A stretch of DNA of 64,000 nucleotides from Epichloe hybrida (lineage: Eukaryota; Ascomycota; Sordariomycetes; Hypocreales; Clavicipitaceae): contig JAFEKR010000004.1 of the NCBI GenBank assembly GCA_019022495.1, forward strand, positions 2,108,001 to 2,172,000, given 5' to 3'. Both the position numbers and the translations under genes were made by a program. The notes beneath the pieces are model-generated. The model saw only the letters and a list, made by a program, of their open reading frames with translations, searched no databases and was not told where the DNA came from. This document shows positions 1 through 10,554 of the stretch, one piece after another (the first letter of the stretch is position 1; every line of letters begins with the position of its first letter).

Positions 1-1722
1 CTGGCCTAGGCATCTATCTTTGTGGGTATCTCGACGTCCCATTGGATTACACCAACAAGTCTGATACACGAATCGCCCGACTTGCCGTGACCAAGTACCA
101 GGTATCTGGACTAGCCCGGCATGGTCCCAGCCGCCGTCATGACAAGCAACATCCTCGTGCTGGTGCAAAAAGTGAACGCACCATTGTCGTTGAGCCCGGC
201 GGTCCTGGTGGTAGCGGCACATCCATGGCCTGGAGATCCTCCGAGGAGCTAACAAAGCGCTTTTCTGACGGCAAGTACGATGTCCTGGGGTGGGATCCTC
301 GCGGGGTAAATGCTTCTCTACCAGCCGTTGCCTGCTTTCCTCATGATGTCGACAGAGACCACTGGTCCGTACGAATGTCTCAATATCGTGAGACCTCGCC
401 GTCACCTCGCGCACTGTTGGAGTTTACAGATGCGATGAGTCAGTCTGTTTTTTCGGCTTGCAAAACTATCCACGGCGACATCCCGCGATTTGTGAGCACC
501 GCATTTGTTGCTCGCGATCTGGAGGAAATACGCAAAGCTTTAGACGAAAATGAACTCACAGGTTACTTGGTCAGCTATGGCACTGGCATTGGCCAAACGT
601 ACACCAGCCTGTTCCCCAATAGTGTAGGGCGTGTGATTCTCGATGGCACCGAATACATACGCGACCAACGACTCCTTGGCGGATTTGGCTGGGTAAGTCT
701 TTTGCTTTTTTCCCCTTGACACTTGCAGGCACTTGCAAGCTGTAGCAAGACTAACTCATTCAAAGGCTGCCCTAGATAATGGAACCGACGCATGGCATGA
801 TGGATTTCTCGGCGAGTGTGTGAACGCTGGCCCGGACCACTGTGCTCTGGCAAAGCCGCACAAGGGGAAAGCCGTCAAGCTCGCTGATCTCAACAAACGG
901 ATGGAAAATCTCATCAGGTCTCTCATCGAGAAACCAATGATCGGATACACAGAGTCCAGTGGTCCTACTGTCATCACCTACTCAGCGCTCGTCAGCACAC
1001 TGTACGGCTCCATGTACAATGCCAAGGGCTGGCCGGCGCTTGCTCAGATGCTGGCAGAGCTCGAAACAGGCAACTCAACCCTTGCGGCACGAATGCTTGA
1101 GCGCATCAGCTGGGAATACGATCCCACAAAGCCCGCTCCATTGAGCAAACGTCCCACAACAGACGAGCTCGGAACGATTGTCATCTGCGCCGACCAGTAC
1201 GATGCGCCACAGCCGGAAGATGGCATTACCTGGTATGATTCCTTGTGGGCCAACATGACGGAAAAGTCCTGGATTGCAGGCAACTCGCGGTTTTTGAACA
1301 TTTTCCCCTGTAGGCACTTCAGTAAATACTGGCCCAAACCGGCCGAAGTATACCGGGGCGATCTGAACATGACTCTGAACAATCCTATCCTTCTCATCGC
1401 CGAAACCTACGACCCAGCTACCCCGTTGCGCAACGGAAGGCGCCTACTCAAGGAAATGGGCAAAAATGCTCGACTCATCGCACATCATGGGTACGGCCAC
1501 TCATCACGAGACGCCTCTGCCTGCACTGACGCCGTCGCCAAAGCCTACATTCTTGATGGCAAGCTTCCACATGAGCAAGAGACGGCGTGCTACGCAGATG
1601 AGAAACCATACTTGTATGGTACCAAGAAGGGTGGCGTCGGGCAAGCGCAGAGAGACCCGTTGGAGCTATGGGATGAGCACATCAAGGAACTCGCCATCCT
1701 TAACCCCAGACTTTTAGGCTAA
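1..1722 (+). CDS. TAP-type alpha/beta hydrolase (tripeptidyl aminopeptidase-like), 5' partial
   Basis: A serine hydrolase of the alpha/beta fold with a TAP-like C-terminal domain, a family that mostly removes short peptides from protein N termini. The reading frame is open from base 3, so the true start lies left of the window. The first visible residues contain the family motif CGYLDVPLDY. The oxyanion region reads EPGGPGGSG, the nucleophile serine lies in LVSYGTG, the acid aspartate in AETYDPATPL and the histidine in HGYGHSS, so the triad looks complete. One intron (693-765, GTAAGT donor, CTAAC branch, AAAG acceptor) joins GGFGW to AALDNGTD in frame. The stop codon is at 1720-1722. Substrate and secretion cannot be judged without the N terminus. 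Confidence 0.88.
693..765 (+). other. Spliceosomal intron of the TAP-type hydrolase gene
   Basis: The 73-base intron has a GTAAGT donor, a CTAAC branch site at 751-755 and an acceptor ending at 765. Its removal is phase 0 and restores a continuous hydrolase frame. Confidence 0.88.
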
Positions 1723-2694
1723 TCTCATCTATATCCCATACAAATATACGTCGTTGATAACACAGCGCCCAAAACTCAAGATCCGTAAAAGCGACGTTTC
1801 GAAACCAAGTCAATACCCGATCAATCGTGCTAACAGAGTCCCGTTGTCCAAAACGTGTCTCCAAACGTCAGAGCTAAAACGTTATTCGAGAGGAATCGTT
1901 CCGGGAGACATGAAACTGATGGTCATTATTCACTCTCTTTTTCTTACCATTGGCTACGCTGTTTCCTTTCACTGAGTATTCTTGAACGACCAAGACGTTG
2001 AGTACTTTATTAACGCATTAGGGTGCGATGCAAGTATCCTTCTCATACCTAGCGCCCACGTGTGAAGCTAGGGCACTGAAGAAGCGCCTCACCCACGTAT
2101 CATTCACGTCGCATCACCTTGTCCTCCCGCGTGGCGAAAGACGCCTTGCGGAACGGCGACGGGAACGGCGACGGGAACGGAAATGAAGATGGCAGGATGA
2201 GGAAGTTTGTGTTCACCAATAGCAACCGTGCTCATGGGTATTTCGACTATCCCGATTTTCCCAAGGCTGTACTGTACATATGCCATCTTGGTAGACCAGC
2301 AATGATTTGTTTGTACCAAGCGGATGGCCAGGCGCCCCCCCCCACCTTTTGGCACTTACACGAGAGTCACATCCGTCACGAGCATCAAGAATGAGGGAAC
2401 AGAAGCAATGAAAGAAACCACTATTATTATTACTAAACACTTGCAAAATATACAGACAGGCTTCCTCAACTAGTCATGGAAAGCTGTGGTGGGGGCGGGG
2501 AGGGGGAAAATTAAAAGTAAGAAACAAAGGGGAAAGATTCCATGTGATGCCAGATCACAATAATAGTCCTCCTTCCCTTGGGGAAAGCATCATGCGCCAG
2601 TGTCCTTCCCTTTCATCATCGTAAGTTGTTGGTGGTTCACCATGGCGTATATAGGTGATATATTAAGTCGTATCTGGTAACGCGATCGGTCCGT
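1723..2694. other. Intergenic region between convergent genes, no gene seen
   Basis: This 3' to 3' spacer separates the hydrolase from the Egh16-like gene. It holds a short GGCGACGGGAAC duplication near 2155-2180 and several A-rich and G-rich runs. The short open frames have no recognisable family features. Confidence 0.6.
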
Positions 2695-3633
2695 TTATGC
2701 GGTGAACTCAACGGCCCGGCTCTCCTCGTCAATGCGCTTGATGAAGGCGCCGTTGTTGCTGCGCTTGTTTTGGTTTTGGCGGTTAGCCTTGCCACCACGC
2801 TTGCCACCACGCTTGCCACCACGCTTGCCACCTCGGTTGCCGGCACGCTTTCCACCTCGGGTGCCAGCGTCGCCAGCGTTTCCGGCGGGAGTCTGGGTGC
2901 CAGCATTGCCGGCGGGGGCCTTGGTGCCAGCGTTGCCGGCGGGAGCCTGGGTGCCAGCATTGCCGGCGGGAGCCTGGGTGCCAGCGTTACCGGCAGGGGC
3001 ATCGCCAGCGCCAGCGCCAGCAGCCTGGACCATCTGAACAGGAATGACGCCACCGAAGGGACCGGCACGAGCTGGGTTCTGGCAGCGGACCATGCAGACG
3101 TTGTCCTGGCCGGCAACGGAACCAGTGCACTGCTGGTTGGCGGGGATGGCGGCCTTGAGCGGGACGTCGGATGCATTGTTCTGGTTGTTGCGGCCACGCC
3201 GGTTGCCGGGAACGTTCTGGGTGACCTGGATGTTCTCCCAAGTCTGGGCAGTGCCGTCACCGTTGATCATGCAGGTGTAGGGACCGGCACCATCAGCGTT
3301 GACCTGATGCAAAGTCATGGAGAGCTCGCCACCTTGAGTGACCTGGGGGACAGAGTCACCAGTCTCGGCCATGATCTTGCCAGTACCAGACTCGACGCTG
3401 TTGGTACCGGCGCCGACAGTCTCACCAACGCTGCTGGCAGACTGGCCACGGAAGCGAGTGGCATCCTGCTGGAAGGGGTTGCGGCGAGTTCCGTCACGAG
3501 GAGTGGAGGAGTCGACTCCGAGAGCCATGCCGGAGCCACCAGCATTTCCAACGGCTTTGATGATAGCGGCGTGGCCAGCGACAAGCTGCGCAGCCAGGAT
3601 GACAGAGGTAGCGACGACGGCCTTGAAAGACAT
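2695..3633 (-). CDS. Egh16-like secreted protein (GAS/MAS appressorial protein family)
   Basis: A 312-residue extracellular protein of the Egh16-like (DUF3129) family. Members are known from powdery mildew (Egh16), Magnaporthe (GAS1/GAS2, MAS) and insect-pathogenic fungi, where they are expressed during penetration; the biochemical activity is unknown. Residues 1-20 form a signal peptide ending VAGHAA. The conserved core follows ([16 protein letters not shown], a [16 protein letters not shown] segment, the [12 protein letters not shown] block and paired cysteines up to about residue 195). The C-terminal third is low complexity: about five PAGNAG units (roughly 210-254), then RGGK repeats (roughly 258-286), then a basic tail. 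The gene has no intron. The repeat tail is longer than I expect for the family and may be surface-exposed or bind polyanions (inference). Confidence 0.85.
   Translation of the reverse strand: MSFKAVVATSVILAAQLVAGHAAIIKAVGNAGGSGMALGVDSSTPRDGTRRNPFQQDATRFRGQSASSVGETVGAGTNSVESGTGKIMAETGDSVPQVTQGGELSMTLHQVNADGAGPYTCMINGDGTAQTWENIQVTQNVPGNRRGRNNQNNASDVPLKAAIPANQQCTGSVAGQDNVCMVRCQNPARAGPFGGVIPVQMVQAAGAGAGDAPAGNAGTQAPAGNAGTQAPAGNAGTKAPAGNAGTQTPAGNAGDAGTRGGKRAGNRGGKRGGKRGGKRGGKANRQNQNKRSNNGAFIKRIDEESRAVEFTA
2775..3010 (-). repeat. In-frame tandem repeats in the Egh16-like gene
   Basis: Two adjacent coding minisatellites: units of 24-27 bases encoding (A)PAGNAGT(Q/K), then 12-base units encoding RGGK. 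All unit lengths are multiples of three, so changes in copy number keep the frame. Confidence 0.8.
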
Positions 3634-6600
3634 GTTGATGATTGTTTGTAAGTTGTGGAGAAGAAGTAGTGTAAAAAAAAAAAAGGGATATTAAAACCTG
3701 ACCGGCAGGAAGAAGAACTTGGAAGTGTATGAGAGGGAAAAGAAGCAGGTTTGTAAGTGTTGAGAGCTGAAAGTGGTTGATGAGGATGGATGAGAAAAAA
3801 GGAAGATGGAAGTGAGTCCATCACGACATCTTTATACTTGAGATGTGATACCACAAACCCGCGTCAACAGCGCGAGAGGAAAAATCCAGGACTGGTTTCT
3901 CGTTTTGCCTTGGCCTCGTAGTTTCCCGTGCTATTCCGTGCTCTGCGGATCACACAGACAACGGAGCTTTGCATATCGAAACGCTTTCAAGCTTCAGCTT
4001 CACCCTGTTGCCGGACAGACGGGTTGAGCACCGTGAGCTTCGTCTAGCACTCGACATGGAACACACTTGGCCCGAGATTGACTGCTGGCCAGCGTGGTGG
4101 TATCCCCATCAGCTCTAGACAACTCGGGCCCAAAGACAAACGTGTTGCGTTCGTAATTCCGTCAAGTCTCAATTTCCAGAACCATGATTGGCTCGAAAGA
4201 TTGTCAAAACATCAGTCAAAACGACAAACAACCCCACGAGAGCTCTTCATCGTGGCAGGACGCGTTTCACAGAGCCACAGAGATCACCATAAAAGTAGTC
4301 CCGTCCCAAGAGATGGTTTGGAGGTGATGCTGGAACCAATAAGGGTCCGTGTGGTTCAACAGTAGTCATGAACGCGGCTCCCCTTCAGGGACGGCTCTTG
4401 TGCCACGGACTTGCTTGATGGAGCTCAACAAGTTTGCAGGGCTGGGCACAACTTTTTGCGACGCCGGGGTTCAGAGGAAGGATTTGCCCCGAGGAGACGA
4501 AAGACGAAACTAAATCGGCGCCCAGGAATGGTGGTGTAGGTGCAGCACAGACGGTCGTCGTGTCCGAATGAATCTATGGCGCGCAAACACAGAATCCCAG
4601 ATCCATATTTGCGAGGTGGCGAGACAGAGAGGCCAAGATCTAAAGAGGATCAGACGCAGGAAGCGTTCCGGATGAAGGGGTTGAAAAGTTTAGTGTTTTG
4701 GACTTGAGCCCGCACCTGCCTCGCCGCACAGCACCTGCCTCACCGCACCTGCCTCGCCGCACCTGCCTCACAGCACCACGCAGGGCCGTGCTCGCGTGTC
4801 ACCCTCAAATTCACCGTCCCTCGCTCCACAACAGCCTCTCTGCTAGTAACAATACTCCGTGGCTTATGTCATCAACGCAACACCCACCGACTGGAATTAC
4901 TTTCTCGGATACAGCCGACTACCAGAAGCAGCATCCAGAGCTCCGCAATGTGCCCTGATGCCCGAGCCCATAGAATGCTCTTTATTTCCAGACATGAAGA
5001 TTCTACCGTGTTGTGCTTTGTAACAATCGGCTTCAACTCCGTACTTGAAGGAGTCAATTATCATGGTGGGGAAAAAAACTAGTCCTTTACCTTTTCTTTA
5101 ATTCTCGTCAAAGCTTTCGGCCGATATCAACATCCGTTACTAATTAGGGATCCTCCCGGAACGTCTTTGCCATCAACTACCTCCTGTTTAAACATCGACA
5201 TCTGCGTTTCCCGCGCTGAACATGCCCGCTCAAACAGGCCGCAGGCTCGGAGATTGTAATTCCAACGTTTGACACTCATCTTCATGGAGAACTTGGCGTC
5301 CGTCACGTCCCAAGCACAGCCCTGTTTGGCTAATTGAGCGAAGTTTCAACTTGCCCACCTTTTTTTTTCTGTCCCTCGCTCAAAGGAAATTTCCCCTCAC
5401 GAGTCCCCTTTTCCCGACACGAGAAAAAAGGGCCGTCAGGACTTGTTCTTCCAAAGGAACCCATCTGTCTCCCCCAGCGGAGCTCTGTCCTGTCCGAACA
5501 GTTCGTGTGTGAAGATACCTACATGAAACGCGGGTGCGCACCGAAATCTGAAGCGGAATACTTATACAGGGTCAAGAGAGGTTCACGCTTGGTCCACGGA
5601 GGCCTTGCAGTCATCGGATGACGCATCTGGCAGAGTGGCCAAAAGGCCAATGCCCATTTCGACTCTGAAAGCGAGAATCATCGCCTCTGTCAAGAGACCA
5701 ACGGGTTCATCATGGTCCTCCCATAGCGGCGATCAAGTGGCCTCGCATGATCATGCAAAGGCTCTCAGATCGATCCACACAAAACTGTCAAGCTGTAGTA
5801 TGGAAAGCAACGGCCAAAACGATTCATGCCTGCGCTGCATGTTGCGTCAAGGATATCAGCGTCGATGAAGTTTTGTCCGACGGTGATTTATGTTTTTGCT
5901 TCCCGTCATCGGTCGTTATTAATATTGATGCGTTGAATATTGCCAAGTCAGTCAATGTCCTAGGCTGAATATAGCCGGCATACCTTGTGTACGAACAATA
6001 CCCTGCATTGAATCCAACGTGTCGATACTGGCCATGGAAAGAAGGACTCAAAAAAATCCCAAATCAAAACGTTGAGTCCAACCGGATATTCCTGTATGAA
6101 TTATTTCCCAGCTTTACCGAGCTCGAGGGAAATCGACAGCCTTCAGTAACGGGGCCCAGACCAGGTTCCCTTCCTTGCATATCGCGCATCAGGCTTCCTT
6201 TCTTTCCATTTACATCCCTTCTTACGTATACTACACAGAGAATACAGAACATATTCCTGCTCTCCTAAGAAGAAGAAAAGGAAAGAAAAAGGGCACAAAA
6301 GCCGGGTGTGAGCCTATGGCAGGAGGGGGCGCTGGACATCCTCATTCCCGTAAGTTACGTAGTTGCGTCCTTTAGCCCATGTCCGTACTACGCGCGGGTA
6401 ACCTATCCTTCCATCCTTCTTGTCGCCGAGTTGTTGGTGACAAAATGTTCAAAGGCCTTATCAAAACGATGAGTTGAGTTACCCGCACGATACACGTAGG
6501 CTACACTGCACAACCGCAGGGACGGGAGTTGGGGATATTCAGGACCCCGCTTATCCTGCCACCGGCTCACACGAAGCTCATGCACCCTTTTATCTTTCCA

Positions 6601-7305
6601 TTTCTTTTCCGAAAACACAAAGCGATACAAACAAGCCGGCTGCTTACCGTGATGCTGGACAGTTCCGTCGTCCAGGAAGGGAGCCTCAAAATTACAACAC
6701 AACAACGCCAGTCCGTACCGTCGTCCGTACCATGACGTCAGGAACTTACCTTGTCCAATCCATCCTCACATTGGTTCATTCTGCTTCGTCAATTGCATTC
6801 ATCAAATCACCCGTGAGAGTCGCTCGCTCCTGTCCACGTGAAGCTGCATTGAGCTGCATGGGGCCGGGCCCTTCCGCCCGTGACCTGCATTTGGTGCCGA
6901 TGTCGGGTCACACCCTAGTGCAGCCACCTGACCGCCTCGTCCGCCGTGATGGCTGTTCAGAGGCCGTCGCTACTGGTCATGTTGCCCACGGAAGTAATGT
7001 ACATTTCCAACAAGAAAAAGAGGTAGTCGCTTCAGTCTAAAATCAGGTCTTCCGACTTGGGGAGACTTACCTGAGACGGTTGTAGGTGTTGACAGCCCCG
7101 TATCACAAGGCTGGTGGTGCATACATGCATGATCCAGGGACTGTTCCTGATGCATGACATCACAATATTTTGCAACTGCACCAGTCGGTTCTGAGCATGT
7201 GTTTCGTGGTCACTAGTTGTCATGATCATACGAGATATGTACAGGTGTTCCATATATATGTGTGTGTATATATACACAGCGGGCGATGCCCCCCCCCCCC
7301 TTGTT
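3634..7305. other. Long intergenic region, no gene supported
   Basis: This 3.7 kb lies upstream of the Egh16-like gene and downstream of the conserved gene ending at 7306. A poly-A run (about 3675-3686) and pyrimidine-rich stretches sit just 5' of the Egh16-like start. A run of CGCACCTGCCTC-type units lies at about 4707-4775. No open frame over 100 codons shows family features, and I could assemble no multi-exon gene. Long unexplained upstream DNA beside a developmentally regulated gene may hold regulatory elements (inference). Confidence 0.55.
4707..4775. repeat. Imperfect tandem repeat, CGCACCTGCCTC unit
   Basis: About four to five imperfect copies of GCACCTGCCTCRCC lie in noncoding DNA. 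No function is apparent. Confidence 0.65.
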
Positions 7306-8571
7306 CTAGTAAATCCTTCTTCGCGGCTTTGACCTTTTCTTGGTCAAGTCCTGTACAATCTTTTGGATCTTACTAGACGACTCCTCCGGGCTTCTCCGTA
7401 CTTCCCGCGACGGAGATCCAGCTCCTCGATTAGCCAAGAACGACTTGGGCGACGATGAACGTTGGCGTATTGATGAAGGGGTTTTCTTCGAAATGATAGA
7501 CCGGAACTCCATGTGTGATGCAAAAGGCACTTCTGGTCGAGGTGTGTGGGTATCGAAAGCTGGGGTATCGTGCGTAGGAGGGTTATGAGCAAAGTCGAGG
7601 TAGTCGAACTCATCATCGGGGTATTGTGCAGTGGGAAATTCTTCATCTTCGTCGAGGGCAAAGTCTTCACCAGCTTTACGCTGGGTGAGGTTGGGTTCAT
7701 CCATCTCATTAATAGCGGAGGGGCTCTCAACTGACTCGCAGACAGAGGTGATGGCCGTACTACAATCGTCAGATTGTGACGTCTGCTCGTAATCCTCCTC
7801 AGTGTATCGTTGTTGCATTAGACTGGAAACGAGATGTCCGGATTCAGATCCAGAAAACGACATAAATCGACAAGGAAAATTCGTCGAGTAGTCGTTGGAG
7901 TCTGCAACTGATGGGGGGGATGATACAGACGGCTCTGACTGAGCAGATTCAGAAGGCGGAGGTGATAAAGGCTCGCAAAGATGGCGCTCATGACGAGCTT
8001 TGTCCTTAATCGAGCAGGGTTGTTCAGAGGTCATGACGGAACCATTGGGGAAGTACTCATCGTCCGCGAGAGGGGAAGGAACATCGTCGACGCAGCTGGC
8101 CGCGGTGCTAATAGTGTCGGATTCGGAGAATGATGATGAGGAGGTGGAGTGCGTGTCATGATGGTCAAGATAGTCATCAGGGATATAGCTTGCAAAATAG
8201 CGAACGATAGAGTCAAAAGACTTGGTTCGAAATAGCTGCAGGGCATGGTTCCACTGCTCAGTAGCCATGAGCTTCGGGTTGGCAATGATCTCAACGGCCA
8301 GCGTCTCCAGAGACTCGGTCAGCTCACGGAGACGCATTTGCCGTCGGTCAGCCATCATCCGATGAAACTCATCGACAGTGTCGGCGTCGCAGGAGATTTC
8401 GTAGACGTCGTGATGAAAGGCTTCGGGGTCTTGGAGAGTATATGAAAAGGTGTTGTACTGATCGTGTAGCGTAGTCAGGAGGTCATCTCTCTTCATGCCA
8501 AACTTCCAGGCTGGCCATGCCCTAGCCGGGTCTTCCATCGCGGGTGATGAAGAGGTCGATGCGGAACCCAA
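7306..8571 (-). CDS. Conserved fungal protein of unknown function
   Basis: An uninterrupted frame of 421 codons; a second methionine at residue 12 (8538) starts the well-conserved-looking part MEDPARAWPAWKFGMKRDD and may be the real start. Residues about 20-145 look globular and helical (an HDQYNTFSYTLQDPEAFHHDVYE-type segment, a REL/LETLAVEI helix, LFRTKSFDSIVRYFASYIPDDYL). The rest is acidic and serine-rich with no motif I recognise, and ends in a basic tail (TKKRSKPRRRIY) that could be a nuclear signal. The protein resembles conserved hypothetical proteins of other Sordariomycetes in style, but I cannot name a family. The promoter region is shared with the divergent kinase gene. Confidence 0.75.
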   Translation of the reverse strand: MGSASTSSSPAMEDPARAWPAWKFGMKRDDLLTTLHDQYNTFSYTLQDPEAFHHDVYEISCDADTVDEFHRMMADRRQMRLRELTESLETLAVEIIANPKLMATEQWNHALQLFRTKSFDSIVRYFASYIPDDYLDHHDTHSTSSSSFSESDTISTAASCVDDVPSPLADDEYFPNGSVMTSEQPCSIKDKARHERHLCEPLSPPPSESAQSEPSVSSPPSVADSNDYSTNFPCRFMSFSGSESGHLVSSLMQQRYTEEDYEQTSQSDDCSTAITSVCESVESPSAINEMDEPNLTQRKAGEDFALDEDEEFPTAQYPDDEFDYLDFAHNPPTHDTPAFDTHTPRPEVPFASHMEFRSIISKKTPSSIRQRSSSPKSFLANRGAGSPSREVRRSPEESSSKIQKIVQDLTKKRSKPRRRIY

Positions 8572-10554
8572 CAGACAAAAGGGAGGCCCGTCAAAAGCAG
8601 ATGCGTGTCAACGCCTAACGTGCAGTCGGCACATAGGGCACAATCAGATCTTGGGTGAAGCGCCTAGATCCATGGCGACAATCTGATGACGGCTATTCGT
8701 GAAATACGGTGTATTTTGGTCGTGCTTGTTGGAGATTGTGTATCGTGGAGAGTGAGATTTGCTGGGGGGAATTCGAGATGGGTCACTCTGGACACGGTGA
8801 CGAAAACAGTTGGAGCAGCCAGACGGGGGATCGCGTACTAGCAACATATTCGGACCGTGTTGACTGAATGGCGAAGTATGTTGCAATTGTGGCTTGAGAA
8901 ATGGCGGGCCCAGGAATGCACAAGACATTTCATTGGACGCCACGTTTGACCAGGAGTATGCATGGCACACTTGCCGGACCAATGAAATTGGCGCTTCAGG
9001 TCGAGCAGCCAATGACCAGAGAGCGAGTGGGCTTCGCGTCCTTGCTAGCGGACACTTCAACCGGGTGTGCACCCACACTGTGCCATCTACGTGAGGCTTT
9101 ACATGGGTAGGGCCGCATATGTATGAAAACCCCAATTTTAATTGGCCTACGCAGGACAAGGGAGTTTCTGCCTGTAAGCTGACGTGTGCAACAATCAGCA
9201 AACTGCGCGACATGCGGATCCGGATGTACGAAAGTCACGTCTCTTTTGAAGCCAGGGAGCACGAGAACAGGGCACGGCACCTGACTGTCTTTGAAATGGG
9301 CTTGCGAGGTTCATGGAAGTCAAGTGCATCACGGATCACACGGGAGGGGGGATATGCTTGATGCATCACAGCTTGATAGGTGACATTCGCCCAAGAAATG
9401 GCAGTCGGTTCGCCATGAAGAAAAAAGCAGTCTTGAAGCGGCTTCAAGAAGCAATCCATGTCAATCTGTGATGCACCACCACCACAACAGCGGTCCTATT
9501 TGCACTTGGGATCAACCGGGGCGAGACAACCTGGAGACTCGCTCGGAAGAAAGAATTTGCGCAGACAAGCAGCACACTGCTGCGCTAAATGCTGTGCTAA
9601 CTGCTACGCTACCTTGTTCATATGCATGTTTCCGCGGGCGCTCATGATGAGGAGATGGATGCCTTTGACATGATGATATCTTGGAATCCTGGACCGTGTG
9701 CTTCAGCCGGTTCCAAGCTATTTTTCAATCCCCCAGATCTATTAGTAGCAGGGCTGACCGAAGGAGCGCCTTGTCCCGTCCATGAGTCCATGGACCATGA
9801 CTGGGCCTCCTGAGGCTGAGGCTGTACGGATTACGTGGTGGCGGACCTATGAGAGCAGGCACATTCTCATCTCACTTCGTATCGAATCCCATCAGCAGGT
9901 CTCCCAGACGTCCCAGATGTCCCAGACGACCCAGACGACCCGTTCCCTCACCTGCGCACCTCACGTTGCCCTTTGACCTCACGTTGACGGGGTTTCTGCT
10001 TTCCACTTGGCAAGGTTCAGGAAGGCCTGCTGCCTCATCGAGCCATTGTGTTCCTGCATTTATGGCATGCAGCAGCCAGCCATAAGTGTAGTCGGCTGTT
10101 TGTGCTTTACACTGCTTATTTTCCGATCATTTTCGAGTGCTTTCCTGTTTGACAACTCATCCCATCAAGCATCAACCCATCGGCCATCAACCCATCGGCG
10201 GCCATCAACCCATCCCCATCGAGCTGACATCCGTCTCGGGAAAGCCAAGCCGGCTGGACAGCAAAGTTTCCCCCCCGTTTGCCCGCGCTGGAGTCACTAG
10301 GATCCCGCGAGAAGCCCTGCTCCAGCGCCTGCTCCAGCGCCTGCTCCAGCGCCTGCTCCAGCGCCTGCTCCAGCGCCTGCTCCAGCGCCCGCTCCAGGCC
10401 CCGCCCCTCATCACCCGCTGCTCCCTTCCCGCCAAACACCACGGCCTCGTCTCGTTTTCGCATTGCCAGTCCGCTTGCTGCCTTCATATATCGCCGCCTC
10501 CCCAACGCCACATGGGCTCGTCCAACAAGGCATCGCCAGCTACGACCTCTCCCC
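8572..10554. other. Divergent promoter region, no gene seen
   Basis: About 2 kb separate the starts of the conserved gene (minus) and the kinase gene (plus). It contains tandem CCCAGACG-type units near 9901-9943, ATCAACCCATCGGC units near 10160-10215 and a 12-base repeat at 10317-10397, all toward the kinase start. Confidence 0.6.
10317..10397 (+). repeat. 12-base minisatellite, unit CTGCTCCAGCGC
   Basis: About seven near-perfect head-to-tail copies lie 160-240 bases upstream of the chosen kinase start. The unit is a multiple of three with no stop, so it stays open in several frames and creates long artificial reading frames on both strands. It probably lies in the 5' leader. Confidence 0.85.

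Noticed and set aside
2770..3651. Plus-strand frame of 293 codons rich in Ala, Gly, Ser and Thr
   Set aside because: It is antisense to the Egh16-like gene and reflects its repeats.
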